Positions 16,153 to 25,343 are shown, counted from the stretch's first letter. The stretch is DNA of 28,628 nucleotides from RFTU01 sp032122355 (GCA_032122355.1 JAUMCS010000021.1:1-28628), one strand, 5' to 3'. Program-made: numbers and translations. The notes: a model not told the origin generated them from the letters alone.

Positions 16153-19100
16153 ATGACATCAAAAATTTGGCATACCAAAATAGCCGCACGCATACACGAT
16201 CCTGCTGAAAAAGCTTTGGTGCTGATGCGCGACCCTGAAGGGCATGAAAACGGGACTTCCCTTGCCCTGAGCCGATTAATGGGTTTGAAAAATTATGTAG
16301 AAGATGATGCGGACAGCACATCGCAAACACTGTCAGCAATATTGCTCAAAACCCCATTTAAAAGCAGTGTCTCACCAGAGATTTATGGGCATATTCAGCG
16401 TGCCGACTGGTGGGCGGCTGCCGCCGATCGCCCACAGTGGCCCATGCAAGAGCTGGACGTGACCACCAAAAAGGGCAAGGAAATCACGCTTAAAGTGGCG
16501 CCTGGTTCACAGGTTCATTTCACCAAACAGCCCGTATTGATTCATCCATTAACCGGTGATGAGATAGGCCTGCGAAATTTAACCACAACAGAAGTGGGTG
16601 ACATCAAAAAACGCAGCCTTGATCACCATCTAAGCATAACAAATACCCTGGGCATTAAAGGCGATGAACCGTATGATAAGCGCCGTGCCCTGCTGGCCTT
16701 TTGGCGCTTTGCACCAGAACTCAAGGAAACTGCTGACAACGGCGAGCTGGGAGTGTTGTGGCACCATTTGCCGGCCGATACACGCGTACCAGATCATAAT
16801 ATTTGGGATCACCTAGACTTGACCAGCGCATTTGCCGGTGCTTTTGCTGCTGACCCTAATGGGGAAGCCGCATTATTAACCATGGCACTGGGCCCCGTGC
16901 AAAGCTTTATTGCTGCGGCACGCAGTACCTCTGATTTATGGGCGGGCTCACACTTGCTTTCACGCCTGGCATGGGAAGCCATGCGCCCACTGTGTGAAGA
17001 ACTAGGCCCGGATGCGGTGTTGTTTCCACGCTTGCGCGGTATTCCACAAGTTGATCTTTGGTTGCGCGATCAAATGGGTTTGCCCGAGTCAATGTTTAAA
17101 GGTTGCGATTGGCAAGAAAAAGCCACGGATGCCAACCCCTTATTCAGCGCCGCATTGCCCAATCGTTTTGTGGCGGTAGTGCCTGCATCCCAAGCCAAAG
17201 CCATTGCCAAAAAAAGCGAGCAGGCTGTTCGTGCGTGGCTGCAACAAACAGGCAAGGAGGTTGTAGAGCGATTATTGAATGCGGCAGAAATCACGGTGAA
17301 CCCTGAGCTGTATTGCTTTGAACAAATGCAGCAGCAGTTGCAGGGCTTTCCTGAAGTGCATTGGGCGGTTGTGCCATTTTCATTGATACAGCCCCGCAAT
17401 GTACAAAAGCAAAACGATTTAGACACCACTCAGCTCAGCGCTGCCATGGCACCATTTTTTGGTGTGTCGCCCAATAAACCCTGCGGCTTTTTAAGTAGCC
17501 CTGCCTGGAAAGTATTGCAAAAAGACATGGCTTGGGATGACCGCACCACTTTTTGGTCGCCCAACCCAGGCACCTTGTACCCTGCCGTTTATGACTTGGC
17601 CGAGCGCGCATTGGCCGCAGCCAAGGCTGGTCGTACCTTTGCACAGTTGCCGCAAAACGGCTGGCGTTGCTCATTAACCGGCGAGAGTGAGTGGTTAACT
17701 ACCGACCGTGAACAGTTAAAAAAATCGTACCGTAATCAATCGGATACTTTATGGGCCAAACTCCACGGCAAGAAAAAGTCGTGGGTGAAAGATGGCGAGC
17801 ACTTGGGTGCGATGGCTGCACTCAAACGCTTATGGCCGAGTTTGTTTGCCGATGAGGTTGCAAAGGCCATGGGCCATGAGGCGACTTCACGCTTTGTGGT
17901 GTCTACGCATACCATGGCATTGGCTGGCCAAATGAAGCAATGGGCAGACGGTGCAAGCCCTGAAAAATGGCAGGCTTTGGCACAAGCAGTTCATTCAAAA
18001 GATGCTGATATGGTGGCATTGCCCCGAGCTTTATTAAAAAAACTCTCTAAAGAAAATGCAGCCGCACTTAAATCCTTACCTGCTTTACTGGAAGAAGCCG
18101 ATGATGATGCCGAGTACGATGCAGCCCAGCGCCAGGTGCGCGATATATTGGGTGTGGACAAACTTGAAACCTACTACAGCATGATTTTGATGGATGGCGA
18201 CCGTATGGGTGCCATCTTGTCAGGCGATACCAAAACCAAAACAGCCATTAAATACATCGAGAGCTTTCACCCCAAGGTACGCCCAGGGTTTGAGAAGCAC
18301 GCTCAAAAGCACGAGGATTTACAAAACTACGGTCAACAAGCGCGCGCCATCAGCCCCAACCGGCATTTGGCTATATCAGGTGCATTGAACGATTTTTCAC
18401 AAACGGTTGTGCGGCACGTGGTGGAAGTTGAGCATCTGGGGCGTTTGATTTATGCCGGTGGTGATGATGTGTTGGCGATGTTGCCCACCAGTGATTTATT
18501 GAGTGTGATGCAGCGTTTGCGCGATGCCTATAGCGGCACCTTGCCGGATGATGAAAAAATGGACTGGGGCAAGGCCAAATATCAACGTAACACCTTGCAT
18601 TGCAAAAATGGTTTCGGTATTTTGAACGGGCGCTTGATGCGCTTGATGGGTAAACACGCGACTGCCTCATGCGGTGCTGTGATTGCGCACCACCAAGCAC
18701 CCATGGGTTCGGTATTACAAGCCCTGCGCGAGGCTGAGAAACGTGCCAAAAATGAAGGGGGTAGAAATGCCTTTTCGATTACCGTGGTGAAGCGCTCAGG
18801 CGGTGCGCTTTACCTCACAGCCAATTGGGGCAAAGTTGGCGATCAAGCCAAGAACGGGCTAACCAACAAGCCACAACCTATGCTTGTGCTGCAAAGGCTT
18901 ATTGATTTTCTACGGCTTAGCGAAACCTCGCGCCGCGCTGTGTACAACAGTTTGGAATGGCTGCGTGATTTACCCGAGCCCACCGACACCACCAGCACCG
19001 AAATGCTGAGTTGTTTGTTGGCCTACCAGCTAGACCGTCAAACCAGTGGCGAGGGGAAAGAATGGGCCCCCAAACTAGCCGAGGATTTAGCGCAACTATG

Positions 19101-19248
19101 CCAAGACCAACACCAAATCCGCAGCAACAAGAAGCCCTTGAGTTGGTTGGCCAACTTTATGAGTGTGGCGGAATTTTTTGCGCGCGAAGTGCGCAGTGAG
19201 CGCACGGAAGAACACAAGAACTCTACATTAACGGAAAACGCGGCATGA
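16153..19248 (+). CDS. cmr2: Cas10/Cmr2, large subunit with cyclic-oligoadenylate synthetase
   Basis: Cas10 is the large subunit of the type III-B complex. On target RNA binding, its Palm domain makes cyclic oligoadenylate from ATP. The 1031-residue protein starts WHTKIAARIHDPAEKALVL, the Cmr2 N-terminal HD-like motif (His15-Asp16). The first Palm Asp box is MILMDGDRMGA (Asp681, Asp683), and the catalytic GGDD is intact at residues 769-772 (IYAGGDDVLAML). Both halves of the polymerase site are therefore present, so messenger synthesis is expected, matching the CARF proteins in the locus. The single Cys in GWRCSLTGESEW suggests the zinc ribbon is reduced. The C-terminus is helical (D4 domain). 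It overlaps cmr3 by 4 bases (ATGA). Confidence 0.97.
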   Translation: MTSKIWHTKIAARIHDPAEKALVLMRDPEGHENGTSLALSRLMGLKNYVEDDADSTSQTLSAILLKTPFKSSVSPEIYGHIQRADWWAAAADRPQWPMQELDVTTKKGKEITLKVAPGSQVHFTKQPVLIHPLTGDEIGLRNLTTTEVGDIKKRSLDHHLSITNTLGIKGDEPYDKRRALLAFWRFAPELKETADNGELGVLWHHLPADTRVPDHNIWDHLDLTSAFAGAFAADPNGEAALLTMALGPVQSFIAAARSTSDLWAGSHLLSRLAWEAMRPLCEELGPDAVLFPRLRGIPQVDLWLRDQMGLPESMFKGCDWQEKATDANPLFSAALPNRFVAVVPASQAKAIAKKSEQAVRAWLQQTGKEVVERLLNAAEITVNPELYCFEQMQQQLQGFPEVHWAVVPFSLIQPRNVQKQNDLDTTQLSAAMAPFFGVSPNKPCGFLSSPAWKVLQKDMAWDDRTTFWSPNPGTLYPAVYDLAERALAAAKAGRTFAQLPQNGWRCSLTGESEWLTTDREQLKKSYRNQSDTLWAKLHGKKKSWVKDGEHLGAMAALKRLWPSLFADEVAKAMGHEATSRFVVSTHTMALAGQMKQWADGASPEKWQALAQAVHSKDADMVALPRALLKKLSKENAAALKSLPALLEEADDDAEYDAAQRQVRDILGVDKLETYYSMILMDGDRMGAILSGDTKTKTAIKYIESFHPKVRPGFEKHAQKHEDLQNYGQQARAISPNRHLAISGALNDFSQTVVRHVVEVEHLGRLIYAGGDDVLAMLPTSDLLSVMQRLRDAYSGTLPDDEKMDWGKAKYQRNTLHCKNGFGILNGRLMRLMGKHATASCGAVIAHHQAPMGSVLQALREAEKRAKNEGGRNAFSITVVKRSGGALYLTANWGKVGDQAKNGLTNKPQPMLVLQRLIDFLRLSETSRRAVYNSLEWLRDLPEPTDTTSTEMLSCLLAYQLDRQTSGEGKEWAPKLAEDLAQLCQDQHQIRSNKKPLSWLANFMSVAEFFAREVRSERTEEHKNSTLTENAA

Positions 19249-20426
19249 GCACATTAGTCACATCGCAAACCCACATTTTTATTGAACCACTGGATGTGTT
19301 GTTCATGCGTGGTAACAAACTTTTTGGCGACCCTGGCAGTCATGGTGAAGCACTGATCCCGCCTTGGCCTTCCGTGGCTGCGGGTGCTTTGCGCAGTGGT
19401 ATTTTGGCCGCTGAAGGGGTGGATTTGGCACGCTTTGCCAAAGGTGAAATCAACCACCCCAGTCTGGGCACGCCTACTAAACCGGGGCCCTTTACCTTAA
19501 CCCAATTTACCCTGGGGCGTAAGCTTTCGTCTGGTGAGTATGAAACCCTGCATGCATTGCCCGCGGATTTGGTGGTGCACGAATTGGAAGTGACAGACGG
19601 CACGCCAGAAACCCAATACCAAATTCAAAAAATACAAGCGCAAAATTTGCACACCGGTATGTTGAGTTCAGGTTCATTGACCTATTTGCCTGTGATGGCT
19701 GAACCCGATGAGCGGCGCAAGGCAGCGAGCGGCTTGTGGCTGACACAACAGGGTTGGCAGCGGTATTTAGAAGGCCAATTGCCGACTGCCAAAACGGATT
19801 TGGTGCGTGTGGGCGATTTATGGAAAACAGAAAATCGCATCGGTATCGGCTTGAGCGCGCAACAACGCGCCGTGGAAGAGGGCAAGCTATTCACCACTCA
19901 AGCCGTTAGCATGCTGCCAGGTGTGGGTTTTGTGGCTAGCGTTGTGGGCGCAGATGTGCCTGCCCATAGCACTTTGCGCCTAGGTGGTGATGGCCGTGCA
20001 GCTGCGATGCAAAACATGGCATTGAAACCGGCTGCCATACCCTTTGAAACCCTCATTGCGCAGCGCCGGTGCCGCTTGGTGCTGACGACCCCTGGTATTT
20101 TTTCGCGGGGTTGGTTGCCCAATGGGTTTACCGAACAAAACGGTGAGTACTTTTTAGATTTGCATGGCGTGAAAGCCAAGTTAGTTTGCGCCAGCGTGCC
20201 GCGTAGCGAAGTGATTTCAGGCTGGGACTTGGCCAAATGGCAACCCAAACCCGCCCTGCGTGCTGCACCCGCTGGCAGTGTTTACTGGCTTGAAGATTTG
20301 CAGGCAACGCCGGAGCAACTTGGCAAGCTTGCCGAATGCGGTTTGTGGTCAGAACCCTGCGAAGATAACACCCGACGCGCAGAAGGTTTTAACCGCTTTG
20401 CATTAGCCGTATTTGATTGGCAGTAA
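19245..20426 (+). CDS. cmr3: Type III-B RAMP protein Cmr3
   Basis: Cmr3 caps the foot of the Cmr complex with Cas10 and holds the 5' handle of the crRNA. The 393-residue protein starts with IEPLDVLFMRGNKLFGD (residues about 11-27), the Cmr3 signature with the conserved Asp and Arg, followed by the PPWPSVAAGALRSGIL segment (residues 41-56). The C-terminal part has the glycine-rich stretch GYF/LDLHG typical of the second RRM fold. It begins inside the cas10 stop (ATGA), implying coupled translation. A near-copy of the recurrent palindrome (TTGGCAAGCTTGCC) lies within the coding sequence at 20320. Confidence 0.93.
   Translation: MSTLVTSQTHIFIEPLDVLFMRGNKLFGDPGSHGEALIPPWPSVAAGALRSGILAAEGVDLARFAKGEINHPSLGTPTKPGPFTLTQFTLGRKLSSGEYETLHALPADLVVHELEVTDGTPETQYQIQKIQAQNLHTGMLSSGSLTYLPVMAEPDERRKAASGLWLTQQGWQRYLEGQLPTAKTDLVRVGDLWKTENRIGIGLSAQQRAVEEGKLFTTQAVSMLPGVGFVASVVGADVPAHSTLRLGGDGRAAAMQNMALKPAAIPFETLIAQRRCRLVLTTPGIFSRGWLPNGFTEQNGEYFLDLHGVKAKLVCASVPRSEVISGWDLAKWQPKPALRAAPAGSVYWLEDLQATPEQLGKLAECGLWSEPCEDNTRRAEGFNRFALAVFDWQ
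20320..20335. repeat. Near-copy of the cas-locus palindrome inside cmr3
   Basis: TTGGCAAGCTTGCCGA differs from the 16-bp core of the other copies by one base. It encodes Leu-Gly-Lys-Leu-Ala, so coding constraint could explain it, but the 14-base identity with the two intergenic copies is notable. Confidence 0.5.
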
Positions 20427-20481
20427 ATCTTTCATCACCCCTATTTTTATATCGAAAACTTTTGAACATCTAAGGACCATC

Positions 20482-21402
20482 ATGTTTGAAAAACAAGCAG
20501 CCGTTTTTTTCTACGCAGTTAGCCCCGTACACATGGGTGCAGGCCAAGCCATTGGCGTGATTGATAACCCCATTCAGCGCGAACGACATACGCAACACCC
20601 TTGCTTTGCGGGCAGCGGCATTAAAGGTGCCGTGCGCCATAGTTTTAAAAGTTTGGGTGGCGATGAAGGCCATATCAACACCTTATTCGGGCCTGCATCA
20701 CAAGATTCTGAATTGCACGCGGGGGCGGTGAGCTTTGGTGATGCCCAATTGGTGGCTTTACCCGTTCGTTGCCTGAAGGGTGGTTTTGTTTACGCCACGT
20801 GCCCGCAAGCCATTGCACGGGCCCAGCGCTTACTGGGGCATGTGGGTATTGAAACCCAATGGCCAGCATTGCCAGCGCTGAAAGATGGGGATTGCCTGAC
20901 TATCAGCGATGCGCAGCTGGGTGGTGGTACCGAAAAAAACAAATTGCACCTGGAAGCATTTGAATACACAGCCGCAGATAAACAATCCAGTGTATTAGCG
21001 GAATTTGCCACTTATTTGGCTGATACAGCCATGCCGAAGGGTGCGGGTTATGCATTCTTTCGTGAAAAGTTAAAGCAAAGTTTGGTGGTGCTGAGCGACA
21101 CCGACTTTGGCTATTTCAGCCAACATGCCATGTTGGTAGAGCCCCATGTGCGCATCAGTGAAACCACAGGGGTGGCAGAGGATGGTGGTTTGTTTTACAC
21201 AGAAAACTTACCCCCTGAAACATTGATGATTGCGCCACTGCTGGCCAGCCAAGGCCGTAGCGGTGACAAGGGGCCGCATTTTGACGCCGCCACGGTAATG
21301 AATCATGTCAAAACGGTGCTGCACAGCAAGCTGCTACAAATAGGTGGTGACGCCACCACAGGGCGCGGCTTGGTAGTAGCCACCGTGGTGGAAAAAGCCT
21401 GA
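20482..21402 (+). CDS. cmr4: Type III-B RAMP protein Cmr4 (backbone RNase subunit)
   Basis: Cmr4 forms the multi-copy backbone of the complex and cuts target RNA at 6-base intervals. The 306-residue protein has the Cmr4 signature MGAGQAIGVIDNPIQRERHT followed by FAGSGIKGAVRHSF. Asp28 aligns with the catalytic Asp of archaeal Cmr4, and GSGIKGAVR contacts crRNA. The C-terminal LLQIGGDATTGRGLV is the glycine-rich RAMP loop. I chose ATG 20482 because AAGGA lies 5 bases upstream and the protein then begins at the conserved strand. An in-frame ATG at 20413 would add 23 unrelated residues and overlap the cmr3 stop. Target RNA cleavage is expected to be functional. Confidence 0.95.
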   Translation: MFEKQAAVFFYAVSPVHMGAGQAIGVIDNPIQRERHTQHPCFAGSGIKGAVRHSFKSLGGDEGHINTLFGPASQDSELHAGAVSFGDAQLVALPVRCLKGGFVYATCPQAIARAQRLLGHVGIETQWPALPALKDGDCLTISDAQLGGGTEKNKLHLEAFEYTAADKQSSVLAEFATYLADTAMPKGAGYAFFREKLKQSLVVLSDTDFGYFSQHAMLVEPHVRISETTGVAEDGGLFYTENLPPETLMIAPLLASQGRSGDKGPHFDAATVMNHVKTVLHSKLLQIGGDATTGRGLVVATVVEKA

Positions 21403-21412
21403 GGAGCTGGCA

Positions 21413-21817
21413 ATGAACAATACAACAAAAAATAACGCAGTAACTCCAACCCTCTCACTTGAACAAAAACGTGCCAAAGACGCATGGGAAAAGTCTAAAA
21501 ACTATGACAAAGACCATATCAATTTCGCCAAAGGCGTGCCCGCTTTAATCATGAACAGTGGCCTACTGCAGGTGCTGGCGTTTTGTCAAGAAAAAGAAAA
21601 GCAACAAAAGGTAGTGGCGCATGATTTATGCCATTGGTTGGCCACCCAATTCGAATGGGTGGCTAAATGTCAAGGCATTGAAGATTTCATAGGCAAACTC
21701 ATTACGGCTAGCCCCAGTGATTACCAAGCCATCACCACAGAAGCCTTTGCATGGCTGCGCTGGTTGCGGCAAATGGCGGGGGCGCGCAAGGCTAACCTGA
21801 AGAAGGACGGTGATTGA
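21413..21817 (+). CDS. cmr5: Type III-B small subunit Cmr5
   Basis: Cmr5 is the all-helical small subunit that lines the target-RNA side of the Cmr filament. The 134-residue protein has the family pattern: LEQKRAKDAWEKSKNY near residue 16, the FAKGVPALIMNSGLLQVLAFCQ segment (residues 38-59), and a helical C-terminus ending TEAFAWLRWLRQMAGARK. A GAGGAGCTGG ribosome site precedes the start at 21413. It overlaps or abuts cmr6, which begins at its stop. Confidence 0.93.
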   Translation: MNNTTKNNAVTPTLSLEQKRAKDAWEKSKNYDKDHINFAKGVPALIMNSGLLQVLAFCQEKEKQQKVVAHDLCHWLATQFEWVAKCQGIEDFIGKLITASPSDYQAITTEAFAWLRWLRQMAGARKANLKKDGD

Positions 21818-21818
21818 T

Positions 21819-22949
21819 ATGGTGGCCGAATTAGTTCCTGAATACTTGCAGACTGAGGACTTCAAAAATGCTTCACCTGGTTTGCGCTTTGGTATGTACT
21901 TTCCCAGGATTGTGAAAGATAAAAAAGTAGATGCATTATCTGTTGTATGCAGGTTCTCTGAAAACGATAAAAAAACCGCTCAAGCCCAGTGTGAGCGTCA
22001 AGCACAGTTGTTTGAAGCGATACCGGCCCAGCAGGGTATACGTTTGGTGGCCGAATCAGTTGCGCCATTTGCCACCGGCTTAGGTAATCAGCACCCGCTG
22101 GAAAATGGGTTTGCGTTTTTAAATCCCTACGGTTTGCCCTATTTGGCGGGTAGTGGTGTGAAAGGCGTATTGCGTCAGGCCGCAAGGCAATTGGCTAACG
22201 GCGAATGGGGTAAGAGTGATTGGCAGCATTCACACATAGAAACCCTTTTTGGCAGCGAGGCTGAAGATGGTGAAAACCATTTGCGCGGCGTTTTAAGCTT
22301 TTGGGATGTAATGCCGCAAATTAGCGGCGATCAGCTGATGGTGGAAATCATGACCCCGCACCAAAGCGATTACTATCAAGATGGGAAAGCCCCACATGAT
22401 AGCGGTTCCCCCAACCCCATCGTATTTTTAACCGTGCCGCCTGCATCTGATTTTGCATTTCATGTGGTGTGTGATGTGGCGCGTTTGCTGGATGAATTGG
22501 CGAAACAAGATCTATGGAAGAAACTGCTGCAAGAAGCTTTTGAGCATGCTTTTAAATGGCTGGGCTTTGGGGCCAAAACGGCGGTGGGGTATGGTGCGAT
22601 GAAGGTGGATGAATCGGCGCAAAGACAGTGGGAAGCACGGCAAGCAAAAGCCGCGCAGGAAGCTGAGCTTCAAAGCCTGTCAGCCAATGCAAGGCTAGTG
22701 AAGGAATTTGTTTTGTATTTTGAAAAAGCTAAAGAGGTAAAGAAGGGCAAAAAAGAAAAGCCAAATATGGAGGCCCATCAAAAGGCCAGATCACTTGCCA
22801 AAACAGCCCACGAGGGTTCAGACTGGTCAGCTGAGGATAAGTTAGCAGCTGCTAATGCCATTGCTGAATGGTTGCCTCAGGTTGTAGAGGTAGATATGAA
22901 GGATGAACGTAAGAAAATGAAGTTGGCTGTACTTAGGGGTGAGGCTTAA
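21819..22949 (+). CDS. cmr6: Type III-B RAMP protein Cmr6 with C-terminal extension
   Basis: Cmr6 binds the head end of the Cmr filament with Cmr1. The RAMP core covers about residues 60-265: APFATGLGNQHPLENGFAFL, then LPYLAGSGVKGVLRQAARQLA (crRNA-contact loop), FGSEAEDG, and the C-terminal LGFGAKTAVGYGAM glycine-rich loop. After that, about 105 residues form a charged, Lys/Glu-rich helical extension (KAKEVKKGKKEKPNMEAHQK and onward). I chose ATG 21819, just after the cmr5 stop, with AAGGA 11 bases upstream; a GTG at 21810 would add three residues and overlap cmr5. Identification is firm from the motif set and position. Confidence 0.93.
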   Translation: MVAELVPEYLQTEDFKNASPGLRFGMYFPRIVKDKKVDALSVVCRFSENDKKTAQAQCERQAQLFEAIPAQQGIRLVAESVAPFATGLGNQHPLENGFAFLNPYGLPYLAGSGVKGVLRQAARQLANGEWGKSDWQHSHIETLFGSEAEDGENHLRGVLSFWDVMPQISGDQLMVEIMTPHQSDYYQDGKAPHDSGSPNPIVFLTVPPASDFAFHVVCDVARLLDELAKQDLWKKLLQEAFEHAFKWLGFGAKTAVGYGAMKVDESAQRQWEARQAKAAQEAELQSLSANARLVKEFVLYFEKAKEVKKGKKEKPNMEAHQKARSLAKTAHEGSDWSAEDKLAAANAIAEWLPQVVEVDMKDERKKMKLAVLRGEA

Positions 22950-22953
22950 ATTC

Positions 22954-23268
22954 ATGACCACTTGGTTTATCAGCCGCCACCCAGGTGCCATTGAATGGGC
23001 GCAGCATCAGGGTTTTGATGTTGACAATTGGGTGCCGCACCTTGAGCCGCAGCTGGTACAAGCGGGGGATACCGTGATCGGTATTTTGCCCGTGAACTTG
23101 GCGGCTGATGTTTGCCAGCGCGGGGCAAAGTACTTGAACCTTACTTTGGATATGCCCGCGCATATGCGAGGCCGTGAATTAACATTTGATGAACTGTGCG
23201 CACTGGGCGCACGCCTTGAGCCGTTTCATGTGGCGGCATTGAATATTGAACTAGGAAATAAAAAATGA
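22954..23268 (+). CDS. csx16: CRISPR-associated protein Csx16 (VVA1548 family), putative ring nuclease
   Basis: The 104-residue protein matches the VVA1548/Csx16 family along its length: TTWFISRHPGAIEWAQHQG at the N-terminus, DNWVPHLEP, AGDTVIGILPVNLAADVCQRGA in the middle, and DMPAHMRGRELTFDELCALGARLEPF at the C-terminus. Csx16 occurs beside type III Cmr modules and is regarded as a ring nuclease that degrades cyclic oligoadenylate. ATG 22954 is chosen over the GTG at 22939 because the conserved region starts immediately and a GGGGTGAGG ribosome site sits 9 bases upstream. Its stop overlaps the next gene's start by 4 bases (ATGA), coupling it to the CARF nuclease Can2. Confidence 0.93.
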   Translation: MTTWFISRHPGAIEWAQHQGFDVDNWVPHLEPQLVQAGDTVIGILPVNLAADVCQRGAKYLNLTLDMPAHMRGRELTFDELCALGARLEPFHVAALNIELGNKK

Positions 23269-24392
23269 GCGTACATATCATGCTGGTGTCAGACCAAGCT
23301 GCGGCAAACCTTTTGCCTGCACTGGATGCCGTTTTAAAGCCCACACACGCAGTGCTGTTGGTCAGCAAACGAATGGTACAGCGTGCCAACCATATTGCAA
23401 CCGTGTTGACTGAAAACGGTATTAAAACCCAGCAAGTGCAACTAGAAGATGAGCACGATATGGTTGCTTTAGAGCATGCCGTACTGGAAGTGGCCGCACG
23501 AGTGGATGGCGAAAAAGACATTGTTGTCAATTTAACCGGTGGCACCAAGCTTATGGCACTGGCTGTGCAATCCGTGGCACAAGCTGCGCACTGGCCTGCT
23601 TTTTACTTGGATATTGATACCGATTCTGTGGTGTGGCTAGACAAAACCAAACCATCACACAAGCTCACGCAACAACTGCGTTTGCGGCATTACTTGGGTG
23701 GCTACGGGTTTGCTTTAAAAGATGGCATTGAGCGCCCACAGCCCAATGCCAGCTGGCAGGTTTTGATGACGGATTTAATCCAAAACGTGGGCAGCCTTGA
23801 AGAACCCATTGGCCAACTGAACTATTTGTGCCAAGTGGCTGATAAATCATTGCGTGTCAAACTAACTCGGCAACAAAACGACAGTTTGAGCCTTGATGCT
23901 TTGTTGCGTAAGTTTGAAGAAAAGAAATTGCTCAAACGCCAAGGTGAAGAATTGATTTTTGCATCTGAAGATGCCCGCCGGTTTGCCAGTGGTGGTTGGA
24001 TTGAGCACCATGTGTACCAAACCGTTTGCGGTGTGACGGGTGATTTGTTAATCAGAGATAAAGCCGCTAATTTACAAGTCACCGACAGCAGCGGCCAGCC
24101 CAATGAAATGGATGTGGCATTTATGGCGCGCAACCGGTTGTTTGTGATTGAGTGCAAAACCGCCAAAATGAACAATCCCGACGATACCAAGGCCAACGAT
24201 ACCTTATACAAACTATCTGAAAACTGCCGCCGCATTGGAGGTGCAGGCACACGGGGTATGCTGGCAACCTACCGGCCATTGCGTGAATCTGAGCAACGCC
24301 TAGCTAAAGCACTTCAAATTGAGGTGGTGAGCAGCCGTGAATTAGCGCGCCTTGATGAGCGGCTCAAACAATGGGTAAGGGGCGGCCGATAA
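23265..24392 (+). CDS. can2: CARF-domain nuclease of the Can2/Card1 type
   Basis: A single-chain CARF protein fused to a PD-(D/E)xK nuclease, the architecture of Can2/Card1 (DUF1887). Proteins of this type are activated by cyclic tetra-adenylate and cut nucleic acids. In this 375-residue protein the CARF loop NLTGGTKLMAL is at residues 89-99. A winged-helix-like linker is followed by the family motif ASGGWIEHHVYQTV near residue 245, and the nuclease site has Asp283 (NEMDVAF), Glu296 and Lys298 (FVIECKTAK). All three catalytic positions are intact, so an active effector is expected. It starts inside the csx16 stop (ATGA). Position after the Cmr genes and next to a putative ring nuclease fits a messenger-activated effector with its off-switch. 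Confidence 0.9.
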   Translation: MSVHIMLVSDQAAANLLPALDAVLKPTHAVLLVSKRMVQRANHIATVLTENGIKTQQVQLEDEHDMVALEHAVLEVAARVDGEKDIVVNLTGGTKLMALAVQSVAQAAHWPAFYLDIDTDSVVWLDKTKPSHKLTQQLRLRHYLGGYGFALKDGIERPQPNASWQVLMTDLIQNVGSLEEPIGQLNYLCQVADKSLRVKLTRQQNDSLSLDALLRKFEEKKLLKRQGEELIFASEDARRFASGGWIEHHVYQTVCGVTGDLLIRDKAANLQVTDSSGQPNEMDVAFMARNRLFVIECKTAKMNNPDDTKANDTLYKLSENCRRIGGAGTRGMLATYRPLRESEQRLAKALQIEVVSSRELARLDERLKQWVRGGR

Positions 24393-24431
24393 GCGGTATA
24401 GCCTGGCGAGTTCTGGCATGGCAATTAATCT

Positions 24432-25343
24432 ATGAGTTCACTGCTTCAATTGACGATAACCATTCAGGCGCAACAAGCCATTGAATGGCCACATTATTCA
24501 GGAAGTACCCTGCGTGGTGCATTTGGCCGCGCACTGCGCCATGCCGCATGTATTACACGCAAGCCCGATTGCAAGGGCTGCCCACTTCGAAAAAACTGTA
24601 CCTATGGCGTGGTGTTTGACCCCGAGGCCCCTGTTAATCGCATACACCCTTCTTTTCAAGATGGCTTGCCGCTTTATTGGTTAGAGCCGCCTTCCTTGGG
24701 TGCTGCCAAACTAAAGCCCGGCCAAACCATCAGCTTTAAGCTAGTGCTCATGGCTGCGGCCACCAAAGAGGCAGGCTTTATTGAAAATATTCTTAAAGCA
24801 GCAGTTGAGGCGGAATTGATAGACAAAGGATGCTTTAAGTTGGTGCAAATTCAAAAACAAGCATCAGAAGTGCCTTTGATTGATGGTCAACTCCTCTACC
24901 CTGATGCGACTAACGATGCTGCTGGCGGTACGGTGGTGTTGCGCTTTCAAACACCGCTGCGCTTGCAAGTAGCAGGCAAGCCAATATTCACACCCAGTGC
25001 CTTAAGTGCAGAACTATTGTTTCGTGCGATGATCCGCCGGTACTTACAGTGGTGTCAGGTGAGCGGGTTGGGGGCAGTGAACTTCCAAGGGTTACAGTTG
25101 GCTGCAAAAGCTTGTGAGGCCGATACGTCTAACCTACATTGGCATGATATCAGTCGGCATTCTGGCCAACAGAATAGAACCATTCCTTTGGGTGGCCTGA
25201 TAGGGCAATTGGTTTTGCGTGGCCCGCGAACGGCGCTGCAAGCGCTTTACCCTTTACTGAGCTTTGGTCAAACTTTGCATATAGGCAAAGAGGTGATGGT
25301 GGGTTTAGGGCAATATCAGCTCGGAGCCATAGAGCCCTTGTAG
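24432..25343 (+). CDS. cas6: CRISPR pre-crRNA processing endoribonuclease Cas6
   Basis: Cas6 cuts the array transcript within each repeat to give crRNAs with an 8-nucleotide 5' handle. The 303-residue protein is of the COG5551/PF10040 type. Its N-terminus reads HYSGSTLRGAFGRALRHAAC, followed by a four-Cys cluster (CITRKPDCKGCPLRKNCTYG) that may bind zinc. The C-terminus carries the glycine-rich RNA-binding stretch IPLGGLIGQLVLRGP and FGQTLHIGKEVMVGLGQYQL. The catalytic residue cannot be fixed from sequence alone; several His are candidates (for example in LHWHDISRH). It lies 39 bases after can2 and is followed by the palindrome-containing gap before cas2a. Confidence 0.93.
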   Translation: MSSLLQLTITIQAQQAIEWPHYSGSTLRGAFGRALRHAACITRKPDCKGCPLRKNCTYGVVFDPEAPVNRIHPSFQDGLPLYWLEPPSLGAAKLKPGQTISFKLVLMAAATKEAGFIENILKAAVEAELIDKGCFKLVQIQKQASEVPLIDGQLLYPDATNDAAGGTVVLRFQTPLRLQVAGKPIFTPSALSAELLFRAMIRRYLQWCQVSGLGAVNFQGLQLAAKACEADTSNLHWHDISRHSGQQNRTIPLGGLIGQLVLRGPRTALQALYPLLSFGQTLHIGKEVMVGLGQYQLGAIEPL

